Assembly: GCF_900182815.1 (NCBI RefSeq)
Contig: NZ_FXUA01000010.1
Location: forward strand, 62,001 to 126,000
Length of the DNA stretch: 64,000 bases
Source: Algoriphagus winogradskyi
Lineage (GTDB): Bacteria > Bacteroidota > Bacteroidia > Cytophagales > Cyclobacteriaceae
Reading direction: 5' to 3'
Shown: positions 33,891-43,352 of the stretch, piece after piece
How positions within the stretch are numbered: the first letter of the stretch is position 1
Layout: every line of letters begins with the position of its first letter
Position numbers and translations under genes: made by a program
The notes under the pieces: generated by a model
Databases searched by the model: none
Seen by the model: only the letters and a program-made list of their open reading frames with translations
Told to the model about the DNA's origin: nothing

Positions 33891-36683
33891 TTATTTCAAT
33901 TTAAGTGCCTGAGCAACAATATTTTTCTGCTCTTCCACGTGGACTTTATTATATCCTGTGGCAGGCGAAGCACTTGCTTTTCTTGCGATCACCTCCATAG
34001 GTAATTCTTTATAAAGGAGTCTTAACATATAATTCCAATAGCCCATGTTAGATGGTTCTTCCTGTACCCAAACTAATTCAGCTTCTGGATAAGCAGACAA
34101 AGCATCCAGCATCTGCTTCTTAGGAAGTGGGTGTAGTTGCTCGATCCTAACGATAGCCACATCTTTTACTTTCTCTTTCTCGCGAGCTTCTTCCAAATCG
34201 TAGTAAATCTTGCCTGAGCAAAGCACTACACGTTTCACATCCTTAGCATTCACGGTAGTGTCTGGAAGTACTTCTCTGAAAGTACCCGAAGTAAATTCGG
34301 AAAGTGGAGAAACTACTTTTGGATGTCTAAGCAAAGACTTAGGCGACATAACAATACATGGCTTTCTGAATTCCCAAGCCAGCTGTCTTCTCAGCAAGTG
34401 GAAGAAGTTAGACGGCTCAGTTACGTTAGCGACAACTGTATTGTATTCAGCAGCAAGCTGCAGGAATCTTTCCGGACGTGCATTGGAGTGCTCTGGTCCC
34501 TGACCTTCATAGCCATGTGGAAGCAACATTACCAAACCGTTCATTTTTTGCCATTTTGATTCACCAGAGGTGATAAATTGGTCAATCATGGTTTGAGCGC
34601 CATTGGCGAAATCACCAAATTGTGCTTCCCAAATAGTCAATGAATTTGGGTTTGCCATGGCATAACCATATTCAAAACCTAATACCGCGTATTCAGAAAG
34701 AAGTGAATTGTAGATATAGAATTCACCTTTTCTATCCTTCATTTCCTTAAGAGAATTGTAGGCTTTATTTGTATTGGCATCATGAAGTACCGCATGACGG
34801 TGCGAGAAAGTTCCTCTTTGCACATCCTGACCAGTCAATCGAACTGTTTTTCCCTCCAGCGTCAATGAACCGTAGGCAAGCAATTCTGCAGCTGCCCAGT
34901 TTAATGATTTAGACTGGAAGAACATGTCTTTACGCTGCTTCAACTGTGCTTCAATCTGCTTAAGCGGCTTAAATCCTTTAGGAATCACAGTAAGCGCTTC
35001 AGCTACTTTTTTAATTTGTTCTTCAGTAACTCCGGTCTGTGGAGATTGATCAAAATCCTCCGGCTTAGATCTTCTCAAGTTACTCCATTCTTCTTCGAAT
35101 CGAGTTGCCTGATATGGAAGAGGCTTTTCCTTTACCAAATTCAAACGATCTTGAAGCAATTGTCTGAATTCCTCATCCATTTGCGAAGCCAATTTAGCTT
35201 CCACATCACCACGCTCGGCCAAGCGTTTCACGTAGATTTCTCTAGGGTTTGGGTGCTTTGAAATGATGTTGTAAAGTTCTGGCTGAGTGAATTTCGGTTC
35301 GTCAGACTCGTTGTGTCCATGACGTCTATAGCAGACCATATCCACAAAAATATCACGGCTGAATTTTTGTCTGAATTCTGCAGCAAGTTTAGCAGCAAAA
35401 ACAACAGACTCAGCATTATCACCATTCACGTGAATGACAGGTGCGTCAATGATTTTGGCAATATCAGTACAGTAGATCGAAGAACGGGCATCATCAAAAT
35501 CGGTAGTAAAACCAACTTGGTTATTGATTACAAAGTGGATCGTACCACCCGTATTGTAGCCTTTCAGATCTTCCATCTGAGTCACCTCATAAACGATTCC
35601 TTGACCAGCGATAGCGGCATCTCCATGAATCAAAATTGGAAGTGCTTTAGTATAATCACCTTTATATTCTGAATCGATCTTTGCTCGTAGAAATCCTTCT
35701 ACTACTGGATCCACAGCCTCCAGGTGAGATGGGTTTGGCGCCAGTTTCAGGTGAACCTTATTTTCAGAATGCGTCACAATATCACTGGAATAACCCATGT
35801 GATATTTCACATCACCATCACCCATGGTCAAATCTGGCTTGGCTGTTCCTTCAAATTCAGAGAAGATCTGCTCGTAGGTTTTGCCCATTATGTTGGCCAA
35901 AACATTCAGACGGCCACGGTGAGCCATACCAATCATTACTTCTTTTACACCTAGTTGCGAGGAAGTATTAATAACGGCATCCAAGAATGGAATGGTGCTT
36001 TCTCCACCTTCAAGTGAAAAACGCTTTTGACCAAGGTATTTAGTGTGCAAAAAGTTTTCGAAAACTACCGCTTGATTTAGCTTCGAGAGGATTCTTTTTT
36101 TCTCCTCATGAGTTGGGTTAAATGCTAAAGCTTCTTTTTCTACTTTAGTTTTAAACCAATCCAGCATTTCTGGATCGCGTATATATAAGTATTCAAACCC
36201 TACAGATCCTTCATAAATAGACTTCAAAGAATCTAAAATCTTGGAAAGTTTTGCAGAACCGATACCAATCTCGTTTCCAGCTTGGAATTCGGTATTCATA
36301 TCTTCCTGACCCAATCCAAAGTCCTGAGGGTCAATCAAAGCTTTCCTGTCTCTTCGCTCTCTTACAGGGTTGGTCTTTGATCTCAAGTGAGCTCGAGATC
36401 TGTAAGCATGAATCAATGCTCTCACCTTAATTTCTTTAGGCAATTGCTCCATGTCCATAATAGTACCTGGAGTAGCAAGTGCGCCATTTTTGGCTGGAGG
36501 AGTAGACTTTCCATTTGATAAAGCTGTGACCTCTTCCTCACCGTAGTTGGTTAGTGCAAAGTCAAAGCCGTCAAAAAACTCTTTCCAGCTTGGGTCGATT
36601 GATTCTGGGTCACTCTTGTAAGAAGAGTATAGCTCATCGATATAGGACACGTGAGCATTAGCGATATAAGAAAACTTATCCAT
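33891..36683 (-). CDS. sucA: 2-oxoglutarate dehydrogenase E1
   Basis: The thiamine-diphosphate decarboxylase of the TCA cycle (930 aa), converting 2-oxoglutarate to a succinyl-lipoyl intermediate with sucB. The N-terminal E2-binding helix (NAHVSYIDELYSSYKSDPES), MGMAHRGRLNVL-type motif (GMAHRGRLNVLAN), the ThDP/Mg region GDAAIAGQGIVYE and VCYRRHGHNESDEP all match OdhA/SucA. Length is standard. It is the first gene of the sucA-sucB-lpd cluster, with an 87-nt spacer to sucB. The 240 bases before it (36684-36925) hold no gene and presumably its promoter. Confidence 0.97.
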   Translation of the reverse strand: MDKFSYIANAHVSYIDELYSSYKSDPESIDPSWKEFFDGFDFALTNYGEEEVTALSNGKSTPPAKNGALATPGTIMDMEQLPKEIKVRALIHAYRSRAHLRSKTNPVRERRDRKALIDPQDFGLGQEDMNTEFQAGNEIGIGSAKLSKILDSLKSIYEGSVGFEYLYIRDPEMLDWFKTKVEKEALAFNPTHEEKKRILSKLNQAVVFENFLHTKYLGQKRFSLEGGESTIPFLDAVINTSSQLGVKEVMIGMAHRGRLNVLANIMGKTYEQIFSEFEGTAKPDLTMGDGDVKYHMGYSSDIVTHSENKVHLKLAPNPSHLEAVDPVVEGFLRAKIDSEYKGDYTKALPILIHGDAAIAGQGIVYEVTQMEDLKGYNTGGTIHFVINNQVGFTTDFDDARSSIYCTDIAKIIDAPVIHVNGDNAESVVFAAKLAAEFRQKFSRDIFVDMVCYRRHGHNESDEPKFTQPELYNIISKHPNPREIYVKRLAERGDVEAKLASQMDEEFRQLLQDRLNLVKEKPLPYQATRFEEEWSNLRRSKPEDFDQSPQTGVTEEQIKKVAEALTVIPKGFKPLKQIEAQLKQRKDMFFQSKSLNWAAAELLAYGSLTLEGKTVRLTGQDVQRGTFSHRHAVLHDANTNKAYNSLKEMKDRKGEFYIYNSLLSEYAVLGFEYGYAMANPNSLTIWEAQFGDFANGAQTMIDQFITSGESKWQKMNGLVMLLPHGYEGQGPEHSNARPERFLQLAAEYNTVVANVTEPSNFFHLLRRQLAWEFRKPCIVMSPKSLLRHPKVVSPLSEFTSGTFREVLPDTTVNAKDVKRVVLCSGKIYYDLEEAREKEKVKDVAIVRIEQLHPLPKKQMLDALSAYPEAELVWVQEEPSNMGYWNYMLRLLYKELPMEVIARKASASPATGYNKVHVEEQKNIVAQALKLK

Positions 36684-36925
36684 TGTTAATTTTTGAAGAA
36701 GAAGCCAAAGCTAAGGTCTTAATCCAACAATAAAAAACCGCTTATTTGCCTTTCCGAATATATAGTTTATTCCTAAGCAAATTTCGGGTTTAAATCAGGC
36801 AATCCGAACGATTAGGAGGGATTAATCTATCCGGACTCACTATTCAGTTTTGAGAAAAATAACTTTTGACCGAACAATTCTGTTCTATTTGCATCTAATC
36901 AAACAGATAATTACTCTCGATCACC

Positions 36926-38590
36926 CTATTTTCCTACAAAAACTAGAGGGTCGCTTTTAAATTGTTTCCAGTCTTCCAAGAGAGCTTTGTGAAGGCTCTT
37001 AACATGCTCAGTTTGATATTCTTCAGGAAGCTTCTGAATGTACTTGATCAGATTGTAACATGTAGTAAACTGACCACAAGCGATAAGGTTATCCTGACGG
37101 TGCACTTTTAGGTCTTCGCTATCCCACCAAAGTGTTGTTGGCATCTGCGAAGCTATGAGTGCTGATTCCTTTATTCTCCTCGTAATGGAAACGTCATCAG
37201 CTTTTTCCTTTTGCTCTTCATCACTGATCGTGTTTTGTTTTCCATTTAACTGGTAAACAGTGGAAGTTATTCTTCGATTTTCAAACCTAGATGAAGTATA
37301 AAGTAGGTCAAAATTCAATCTCCTTATTTGTCTAAGAAATATCTCATTAATCATCAGTAAGGCCGAAGTCCACCTATTTATGATCATTTTTTTAACCTGA
37401 TTTACTTCCAAATTGGCGAATCTCTCCACGTCATCCAGCAAGGCATGTGGCAAGACATTTTTAACCATTCCCTGCACTTCATTCTTAGCTTTTTTCACTA
37501 CGTAATCACCCAAAAGCCCCAAGCTAGTTAATACGGCAAATATGCCGATCAACCCACTTGAAATACCATAAAGCAAAATCCAGGTTTTCTCAAAAAATAC
37601 GTCTAAAACACTTGAAAAAATTAACCCAAAGATCCCTATCAAAAGGCCAATCCAATAAATAGGCTTCAATTGAAGGTGCCCTAGCCAACCTGCAACATAG
37701 GAAGAGAACGGTTCTTTACCCTCACTTGAATTTGCGCCTTGATAAGGATTCCAAGGTGGCATAACAAAACCATCTACATCATTCACAATAAGTAGATCTA
37801 AAGGAAAACCTTCCTGAGAACTCTTATCAAAATTCACCATGCTGCCAATCCCTTGATTATCCACAATACCTCCATCCATTATACCTACACCCTTGGCAAA
37901 TTTGGGAACAGTGATCAGGTTAATATATTCTTGACTTTCGTGATTTTCTAAGTAATCATTTGGGAAAATCATGGGCGCAAACCCTACGGGAAAACATGAG
38001 GAAGAAGCAATTGCATCGGCAATCCGTATGTCGCTCAATACAGCTTGAAGCTGATCACATTTCAATTCATAATTCCCAAACTTATTAACGTTCTGAAATC
38101 TAAAAGTCAACCCATATGTAAATTCAGTAGCATTAAAGCAGACATACTTCAAGTGACCTTGTATTTTCTGCGGCTTTAAATCCTCAAAGCTTTCAGCAAC
38201 TAGCTTCTCATAATATGTCAATGCAAAGCCATTAATCACTGATCTACTCCTAGTCGTGGTCTGCCAAAATTCATTATCCATAAACTTTGCCGTAGCCTCC
38301 CCTACCAGCTTATCTTCCTTTAAAAAAGAATAAAGCTTTGAGTAAAAAGAGGCAAAGGTTTCTCCTTTGGCGTTACTAGCAGCAAAAAGTCCTGCAGTGA
38401 TTGTCCCACCACTAACAGAGCTAATTGCAATGACGTTTTCTAGAAGTGGTTTACCTTCAAATTCTATTCTGTTTAGATAATCCAAAACCCCCAAGCTGAA
38501 AGCTGTAGCTCTGTAGCCACCGCCGCTAAAGCAGACTCCAATGGATTTAAATGGTTTAAGCGTTTCAGAAACCTCCGTTGATTGCGACAT
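36926..38590 (-). CDS. Patatin-like phospholipase with an internal membrane hairpin
   Basis: A 554-aa protein with a split patatin hydrolase. The oxyanion loop GVCFSGGGYRATAFSLGVLD (about 18-37), nucleophile motif AISSVSGGTITAG (about 55-67) and catalytic Asp motif GIMDGGIVDNQG (about 233-244) are all present. Two hydrophobic segments follow (about 300-350; YWIGLLIGIFGLIFSSVL and LLYGISSGLIGIFAVLTSLG), probably a membrane hairpin. The C-terminal ~200 residues are soluble with no recognised domain. There is no signal peptide, so it is likely a cytoplasm-facing inner-membrane lipase. It stands alone between sucA and the bshC unit. Substrate unknown. Confidence 0.85.
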   Translation of the reverse strand: MSQSTEVSETLKPFKSIGVCFSGGGYRATAFSLGVLDYLNRIEFEGKPLLENVIAISSVSGGTITAGLFAASNAKGETFASFYSKLYSFLKEDKLVGEATAKFMDNEFWQTTTRSRSVINGFALTYYEKLVAESFEDLKPQKIQGHLKYVCFNATEFTYGLTFRFQNVNKFGNYELKCDQLQAVLSDIRIADAIASSSCFPVGFAPMIFPNDYLENHESQEYINLITVPKFAKGVGIMDGGIVDNQGIGSMVNFDKSSQEGFPLDLLIVNDVDGFVMPPWNPYQGANSSEGKEPFSSYVAGWLGHLQLKPIYWIGLLIGIFGLIFSSVLDVFFEKTWILLYGISSGLIGIFAVLTSLGLLGDYVVKKAKNEVQGMVKNVLPHALLDDVERFANLEVNQVKKMIINRWTSALLMINEIFLRQIRRLNFDLLYTSSRFENRRITSTVYQLNGKQNTISDEEQKEKADDVSITRRIKESALIASQMPTTLWWDSEDLKVHRQDNLIACGQFTTCYNLIKYIQKLPEEYQTEHVKSLHKALLEDWKQFKSDPLVFVGK

Positions 38591-38670
38591 AAAAATCTAG
38601 TTTTAAAAAGAGTAATGTATTAAAAATGATATTTAATATACTTAATATCAGTGATATAAAATAAATTGAA

Positions 38671-38697
38671 TAAAAAAAGAAGCGCCGATCTGGCGCT
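38671..38697 (-). terminator. Intrinsic terminator of the bshC-fthC-OMP unit
   Basis: A 6-bp GC stem AGCGCC / GGCGCT (38681-38686 and 38692-38697) is followed on the minus strand by TCTTTTTTTA. It lies about 85 nt past the last gene of the unit. Confidence 0.75.
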
Positions 38698-38780
38698 GCT
38701 CATTTAAATTTTAGCTTCCTCAACTATCTATATTAAACCTAGGATTAGAAGTCTCACCATTCAATAAAAAAGGTTTTCCA

Positions 38781-39290
38781 TTACAAAGAATATCGTAGCG
38801 TAAATGCCACTTCATCCTCCCAAAACTTAGTAAAGTCGGTGAAATTATAGGCAGGTTTCCAATACAACCCTACAAAAAAATTACTCTTATTAATGTTGTA
38901 TTCCACTCCGGTAATTGCATCTATTCCGAACACCTTATAATCCTGATCAATCTTATACACCCAAGGTGGCTCACCTTTTCCATCTTTCCATATTCCGTAA
39001 TGAGCTCCGCCACCAAAATACCACTCAAGCCCTCGGAATTCTCGAATGTCCATATGGTGCTCATATAATGCAGCTGCTACCCAGCCTTTCCATCTCTTGT
39101 AAACAAGCAGGTCAACGGCGCCATTGTAAGAAATAAATTGTTTTATAGTTCCGCCAATATTAGTTCCGCCAGTAATCCCAATCATGGTATTGTAATCTTG
39201 GATTTGCGCTTTGGATTCAACTACTGCTGAAAACAAAAGAGAAAGCGTAACAAAAACCACGAGTAAAGTAAATCGCATAGAGTAGCTCAT
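38781..39290 (-). CDS. Small exported barrel-like protein of unknown function
   Basis: A 169-aa protein with a signal peptide (MSYSMRFTLLVVFVTLSLLF, then SAVVESKAQ). The mature part is aromatic and beta-rich (LVYKRWKGWVAAALYEH, LEWYFGGGAHYGIW, NFFVGLYWKPAYNFTDF, ending with the strand EVAFTLRYSL), like a small outer-membrane barrel whose C-terminal residue is not aromatic. A longer open frame starts at 39353 inside fthC, but the ATG at 39290 (or 39278) gives a clean signal peptide. It starts 10 nt after the fthC stop and so belongs to the bshC-fthC unit; the functional link is unclear. Confidence 0.7.
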   Translation of the reverse strand: MSYSMRFTLLVVFVTLSLLFSAVVESKAQIQDYNTMIGITGGTNIGGTIKQFISYNGAVDLLVYKRWKGWVAAALYEHHMDIREFRGLEWYFGGGAHYGIWKDGKGEPPWVYKIDQDYKVFGIDAITGVEYNINKSNFFVGLYWKPAYNFTDFTKFWEDEVAFTLRYSL

Positions 39291-39300
39291 TAATTCAAGT

Positions 39301-39873
39301 TTAAAAAGTAATAATATTTTCTGGCGTAATACAATAATCCAGTGGGATATCATGTAATTCAGATGGAATACTCAGTTCTGGAGAGAAAAAACTCAATCCG
39401 ACCTTTATTACTGAAGGATACAAACTGGCCAAAAACACATCATAATACCCTTTGCCAAATCCAATTCTATTCCCTTTTTGATCATAAACTAGCAAGGGCA
39501 CAAAAACCAACTGAATCATCTCATTCGAAGCGAACTCATACTCTTCTGGAATTGGAATTCCCCAACTATCAAGCTGAAAGTTTGTGCCAGACTTTAAAAG
39601 CAAAGTCTGCAGTTTCAACGAACCTGGATCAACCTTTGAAGTATAAACCGTTCCACCCCTCTCTTGTATATACTCTTTGATAGGATAGGTATTCACTTCC
39701 AGTTGCTTTGGAATGGGAAAGAATAGGTGAATATGATTGAGGCCTTTTCGCTCTTTCAAAAAATCAATCACATTGTTAGAAATCTGAAGCGATTTCTGTT
39801 CGATCTCTTCGTTTGTCAAAGCCGCACGAAGCTCTTTGTAAAAAGTTCTTAGCTGGTGCTTATCAAGACTCAT
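39301..39873 (-). CDS. fthC: 5-formyltetrahydrofolate cyclo-ligase
   Basis: An ATP-dependent enzyme (190 aa) that converts 5-formyl-THF to 5,10-methenyl-THF in one-carbon metabolism. Family hallmarks are the N-terminal Lys/Arg helix (KHQLRTFYKELRAAL), the substrate region with PLLVYDQKGNRIGFGKGYYDVFL (GxGxGYYD motif, ATP binding) and a D near the C-terminus. It overlaps the end of bshC by 11 nt and is followed after 10 nt by the barrel-like gene, so translation is coupled. Confidence 0.93.
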   Translation of the reverse strand: MSLDKHQLRTFYKELRAALTNEEIEQKSLQISNNVIDFLKERKGLNHIHLFFPIPKQLEVNTYPIKEYIQERGGTVYTSKVDPGSLKLQTLLLKSGTNFQLDSWGIPIPEEYEFASNEMIQLVFVPLLVYDQKGNRIGFGKGYYDVFLASLYPSVIKVGLSFFSPELSIPSELHDIPLDYCITPENIITF

Positions 39874-41428
39874 TTGTCAATACCATCATTCTGAAATCCA
39901 GCGGATCGAAGCAATCCAGAAGCTCAGAGATCAGATCTGGGTTAGCAAGATAAAACTGCATCATATTTACCACCCGCTCCTGTGGGCTACCTCCTGGCTT
40001 CACTAACTCCTGAATACAACAGGCACGCTCAATTTGTGTATGCAGACGACGTTCCTCTGCTTTACGCAGCTTTCTGGCCATTTGATCAATGATCTTCAAT
40101 GATCTCATTTTCCCAGCTTCGAATGCATTTTCCAAGGTCTTCTCCAAATGCGCAGCTTCCTTACCTTTCATATCGAATAGTGCTGAAATCACCTCTTTCT
40201 GCTTAGTGAGCTCTATGTCCATGCTAGCTTCAGCCTTCACAAAAGTCTTTTTCCAGTGCTCCACGTCCACAAACAAATCCTCAACACTCCAATTCAATTG
40301 TTGCATTTTGCGCTGTACTTTTTCGTTTGCGAGCAAAGCGAAATTCCGAGGTAGTAAGACAGGGAAAGGAGTTTTAAAATGATCGAAAACACTCTTCAGC
40401 TGCAGCCAATAAACTACTTCAGCTGGGCCTCCCAAATAAGCCAGATTAGGCAGAATGGTTTCCTGATAAAGTGGACGCAAGACTACGTTCGGACTAAATC
40501 GCTCTGGATTTGACTCTACTAAAGCCTCCATTTCTTCATCGGAAAATCGCAATTCGGTATTTACCACACCAAATCCAGAATCCATCTTTTCAATCCGCTC
40601 CCGAATCCCTTTGTCCAGGTAGAATAAATTAACTTCCCGCGGGAATATCTGACTGCTATATCCCAATTCCTCCAATTCCTCAGTCGCTTCAGTTGCCTTT
40701 GTAAAAGGAGTATGTTTGAACAAATCAGAAAGTATGACCTCTGTAAATTCCCGTTTCAAACTCGCATCATCTCCATCCACAATCAGCAAACCTTCCTCGC
40801 CAAAAAGTGAATTCACATACTTGCGGACTGCCTCTGCCAGCGTTTTAGATGAAGAATATGCATCTAAAAATACCTGCGGAGCAAAGGATACTGATTTAAG
40901 AAATTCCTTAAAACTTTTATCAAGTTCAAAATCTCCAACTGCACCAGTCTGATCAGAATTCCATTGATATTTCTTGCCATCAAGTTTGAAATAATTGATC
41001 TCATCAAAATCGTGGTCCTCAGTGGCCATCCAATAAACAGGCACAAACTTGTAGTTCGGATATGTTTCAGCTAATTTTTTGGCCAGATTAATTGTAGAAA
41101 CAATCTTGTAAATAAAGTAAAGTGGACCGGTGAATAAATTCAATTGATGACCTGTAGTCACCGTGAATGTACCTTCTGAAGCCAATGCCTTAATGTTGGA
41201 AGAAACAGCGTAACTCACTTCCTGATTTGCATATTGACTATGCAGCGCTTCTACCAGCACTTTGCGATTTTCATCTGAAAAAGTCTTTTGCTCAATTGCC
41301 TGCTTGAAACTCTCCAGCTTAGGAGCGTGAGCATAAAAAGGTTGTAATTCTTTTTTCCCTCCGATATAATCCAAAAAAAATTGTGAAAACTGTCCAGTCT
41401 TGTGAAGTTCTACGCAATGTTTTTTCAT
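39863..41428 (-). CDS. bshC: Bacillithiol biosynthesis cysteine ligase BshC
   Basis: A 521-aa enzyme that adds cysteine to glucosaminyl-malate, the last step of bacillithiol synthesis. It has a Rossmann-like core with TGHQLNLFTGPLYFIYKIVS, WMATEDHDFDEI and LAYLGGPAEVVYWLQLK, all typical of BshC, and a long coiled-coil region (about 385-470). The frame extends to a TTG at 41473, but the ATG at 41428 (MKKHCVELHKTGQF) matches the family start. bshA and bshB are not in the window. This shows the organism uses bacillithiol as its thiol buffer, as many Bacteroidota do. Confidence 0.93.
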   Translation of the reverse strand: MKKHCVELHKTGQFSQFFLDYIGGKKELQPFYAHAPKLESFKQAIEQKTFSDENRKVLVEALHSQYANQEVSYAVSSNIKALASEGTFTVTTGHQLNLFTGPLYFIYKIVSTINLAKKLAETYPNYKFVPVYWMATEDHDFDEINYFKLDGKKYQWNSDQTGAVGDFELDKSFKEFLKSVSFAPQVFLDAYSSSKTLAEAVRKYVNSLFGEEGLLIVDGDDASLKREFTEVILSDLFKHTPFTKATEATEELEELGYSSQIFPREVNLFYLDKGIRERIEKMDSGFGVVNTELRFSDEEMEALVESNPERFSPNVVLRPLYQETILPNLAYLGGPAEVVYWLQLKSVFDHFKTPFPVLLPRNFALLANEKVQRKMQQLNWSVEDLFVDVEHWKKTFVKAEASMDIELTKQKEVISALFDMKGKEAAHLEKTLENAFEAGKMRSLKIIDQMARKLRKAEERRLHTQIERACCIQELVKPGGSPQERVVNMMQFYLANPDLISELLDCFDPLDFRMMVLTNES

Positions 41429-41611
41429 AAGGGAATTGAGCTGAGGGTTATATTGGAAAACTAACTTAAGCAATCATTCCAAAGTTCGTTTTTTTTTCGA
41501 AAAAATCAGGAATGCTTACACCAAAGGGATAGTTTATGGTTAAACTCAAGCTTGATTGCTAAGGTTTACTTAAAATCTATCCAGCTGATTAGCCATAATT
41601 GCCAATTATCT

Positions 41612-41619
41612 TAGCTTTG
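41612..41619 (+). promoter_or_regulatory. Candidate -7 box (TAGCTTTG) for the M16-ispF-mnmD operon
   Basis: TAGCTTTG matches TAnnTTTG and lies 12 nt before the M16 ATG at 41632, in the divergent spacer with bshC. No -33 element was found at proper spacing. Confidence 0.4.
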
Positions 41620-41631
41620 CAAGCTACAATT

Positions 41632-42873
41632 ATGCTACCCTACACAAGATTTTTCCTAGAAAACGGATTAGAAGTGATCGTCCACGAGGATCACGGCAGC
41701 AAAATCGCTGTTTTCAACCTATTATATAAAGTCGGATCCCGAAATGAAAAACTCGGCAAAACCGGCCTTGCTCATTTCTTCGAACATTTAATGTTTGGCA
41801 GTTCTGCGAATGTTCCTGTATTCGATCGTGAACTCGAGCGTGTTGGTGGTGCCTGTAATGCATTTACCAGTCCTGATATTACGAACTACTACATTACGAT
41901 TCCTGCCGCAAATCTGGAGACAGCCTTTTGGCTGGAATCTGACCGTATGCTACAATTGACGCTGAGCGAAAAAACAATCGAAACTCAGCGGAAAGTAGTG
42001 ATGGAGGAATACAAGCAGCGCTACCTCAATCAGCCTTATGGAGATGTATTTCACCATTTGCGAGACCTTGCCTATACAACACACCCTTATAGATGGCCAA
42101 CCATTGGCCAAAATCTAAACGATATCATCAACTACACCCAAGAGGATGTTTGGGAATTTTATCAGGCGAATTATAGACCGGACAATGCTGTCCTAGTCGT
42201 CGCTGGAGCAGTGACTCAAGCGGAGGTAGAGCGCTTGGCCAAGAAGTGGTTTGAACCGATTCCTAATCTTTCCAAAGCAAACCATCAGATACCAGTCGAA
42301 CCTGCTCAGCTCGCCAAAAGAACCAAACTAGTAGAAGCTGACGTCCCAACTGACGCACTGTACAAAGCCTATAAAATGCCAGCTAAACTTACCCAAGGAT
42401 ATTTGGAAGCTGATTTGATTACCGACATTATTGGCTTTGGGAAGTCTTCACTCCTTGAGCAAACTCTTGTGAAAAACGGAAAACTTTTCGCGGCGGTAGG
42501 CGCTTATATTTTAGGTTCGGTAGACCCCGGCTTACTTATTTTCTCCGGAAAAATGGAAAATGGAGTTTCTGCCGAAGAAGCAGAACAGGGGCTGGATGAA
42601 GTGATTTCTAAATTTCTAAACTCTGAAATATCTGAACACGCCTTACAAAAAGTAAAGAACCAAGGTGAAGCAATGAAAACATACGAGTCAATTCAAGTTC
42701 TTAATCGGGCAATCAACTTGGCTAATTATGCTCAGCTAGGTAATCCGGACCTGTATTACGAGGAATTCGAGAAAAAATCAAACATAAAAGGGGAGGAAAT
42801 CATGACTTGGGCAAATCGCTTAATCCGTGAAGAAAACTCTTCTGTCTTATATTATAAATCTGTACCTGCATGA
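41632..42873 (+). CDS. M16 (pitrilysin) family zinc peptidase
   Basis: A 413-aa single-unit M16B peptidase. It has the inverted zinc motif HFFEH at residues 48-52 and the downstream Glu in RKVVMEEYKQRY. The longer frame begins at a TTG (41599); the ATG at 41632 (MLPYTRFFLENG) is the better start. It has no signal peptide, unlike many Bacteroidota M16 proteins, so a cytoplasmic peptide-degrading role is likely. No inactive M16 partner gene is adjacent. It overlaps ispF by 4 nt (ATGA), so it is translationally coupled to isoprenoid synthesis. Confidence 0.9.
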   Translation: MLPYTRFFLENGLEVIVHEDHGSKIAVFNLLYKVGSRNEKLGKTGLAHFFEHLMFGSSANVPVFDRELERVGGACNAFTSPDITNYYITIPAANLETAFWLESDRMLQLTLSEKTIETQRKVVMEEYKQRYLNQPYGDVFHHLRDLAYTTHPYRWPTIGQNLNDIINYTQEDVWEFYQANYRPDNAVLVVAGAVTQAEVERLAKKWFEPIPNLSKANHQIPVEPAQLAKRTKLVEADVPTDALYKAYKMPAKLTQGYLEADLITDIIGFGKSSLLEQTLVKNGKLFAAVGAYILGSVDPGLLIFSGKMENGVSAEEAEQGLDEVISKFLNSEISEHALQKVKNQGEAMKTYESIQVLNRAINLANYAQLGNPDLYYEEFEKKSNIKGEEIMTWANRLIREENSSVLYYKSVPA

Positions 42874-43352
42874 ACAAATTCAGAATAGGTTTCGGCTACG
42901 ATGTCCATCAACTAAAGGAAGGCTACGACTTTTGGCTGGGAGGAATAAAACTAGAACACGAGAAAGGTGCGGTCGGACATTCCGATGCGGATGTATTGAT
43001 CCATGTGATTTGTGATGCACTTCTTGGTGCTGCAAACTTACGTGACATAGGACATCATTTTTCTGATCAAGACCCGCAATTTAAAGGCATTGATAGCAAA
43101 ATTTTGCTATCAGAAGTTATGGTTTTAATTCGGGAAGCTGGCTTTGAAGTAGGGAATTTAGACACTACGATCTGTCTTCAAGTCCCTAAGGTCAACCCCC
43201 ATATACCAACTATGAAAACTTGTCTGGCAGAGGTAATGAATGTCTCAGAAAATGACATTTCCATCAAAGCTACTACAACCGAAAAGCTAGGTTTTGTAGG
43301 TCGGCAAGAGGGAGTTTCGGCGTACTGTACAGCTTTAATCTACTCTGTATGA
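42870..43352 (+). CDS. ispF: 2-C-methyl-D-erythritol 2,4-cyclodiphosphate synthase
   Basis: An MEP-pathway enzyme (160 aa) that cyclises CDP-ME 2-phosphate with loss of CMP. Zinc and active-site motifs: GYDVHQL (Asp and His), HSDADVLIHVICDALLGA, DIGHHFSD and the C-terminal KATTTEKLGFVGRQEG with the CMP-binding Thr. The start overlaps the M16 stop and its stop overlaps the mnmD start (each 4 nt), so three proteins come from one coupled message. Length is standard for the family. Confidence 0.96.
   Translation: MNKFRIGFGYDVHQLKEGYDFWLGGIKLEHEKGAVGHSDADVLIHVICDALLGAANLRDIGHHFSDQDPQFKGIDSKILLSEVMVLIREAGFEVGNLDTTICLQVPKVNPHIPTMKTCLAEVMNVSENDISIKATTTEKLGFVGRQEGVSAYCTALIYSV

Noticed and set aside
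36926..38590. Patatin as CBASS effector (CapV)
   Set aside because: No nucleotidyltransferase or other defence gene is nearby, and the protein has its own membrane segments.
41429..41473. TTG start for bshC
   Set aside because: The ATG at 41428 matches the BshC N-terminal pattern.
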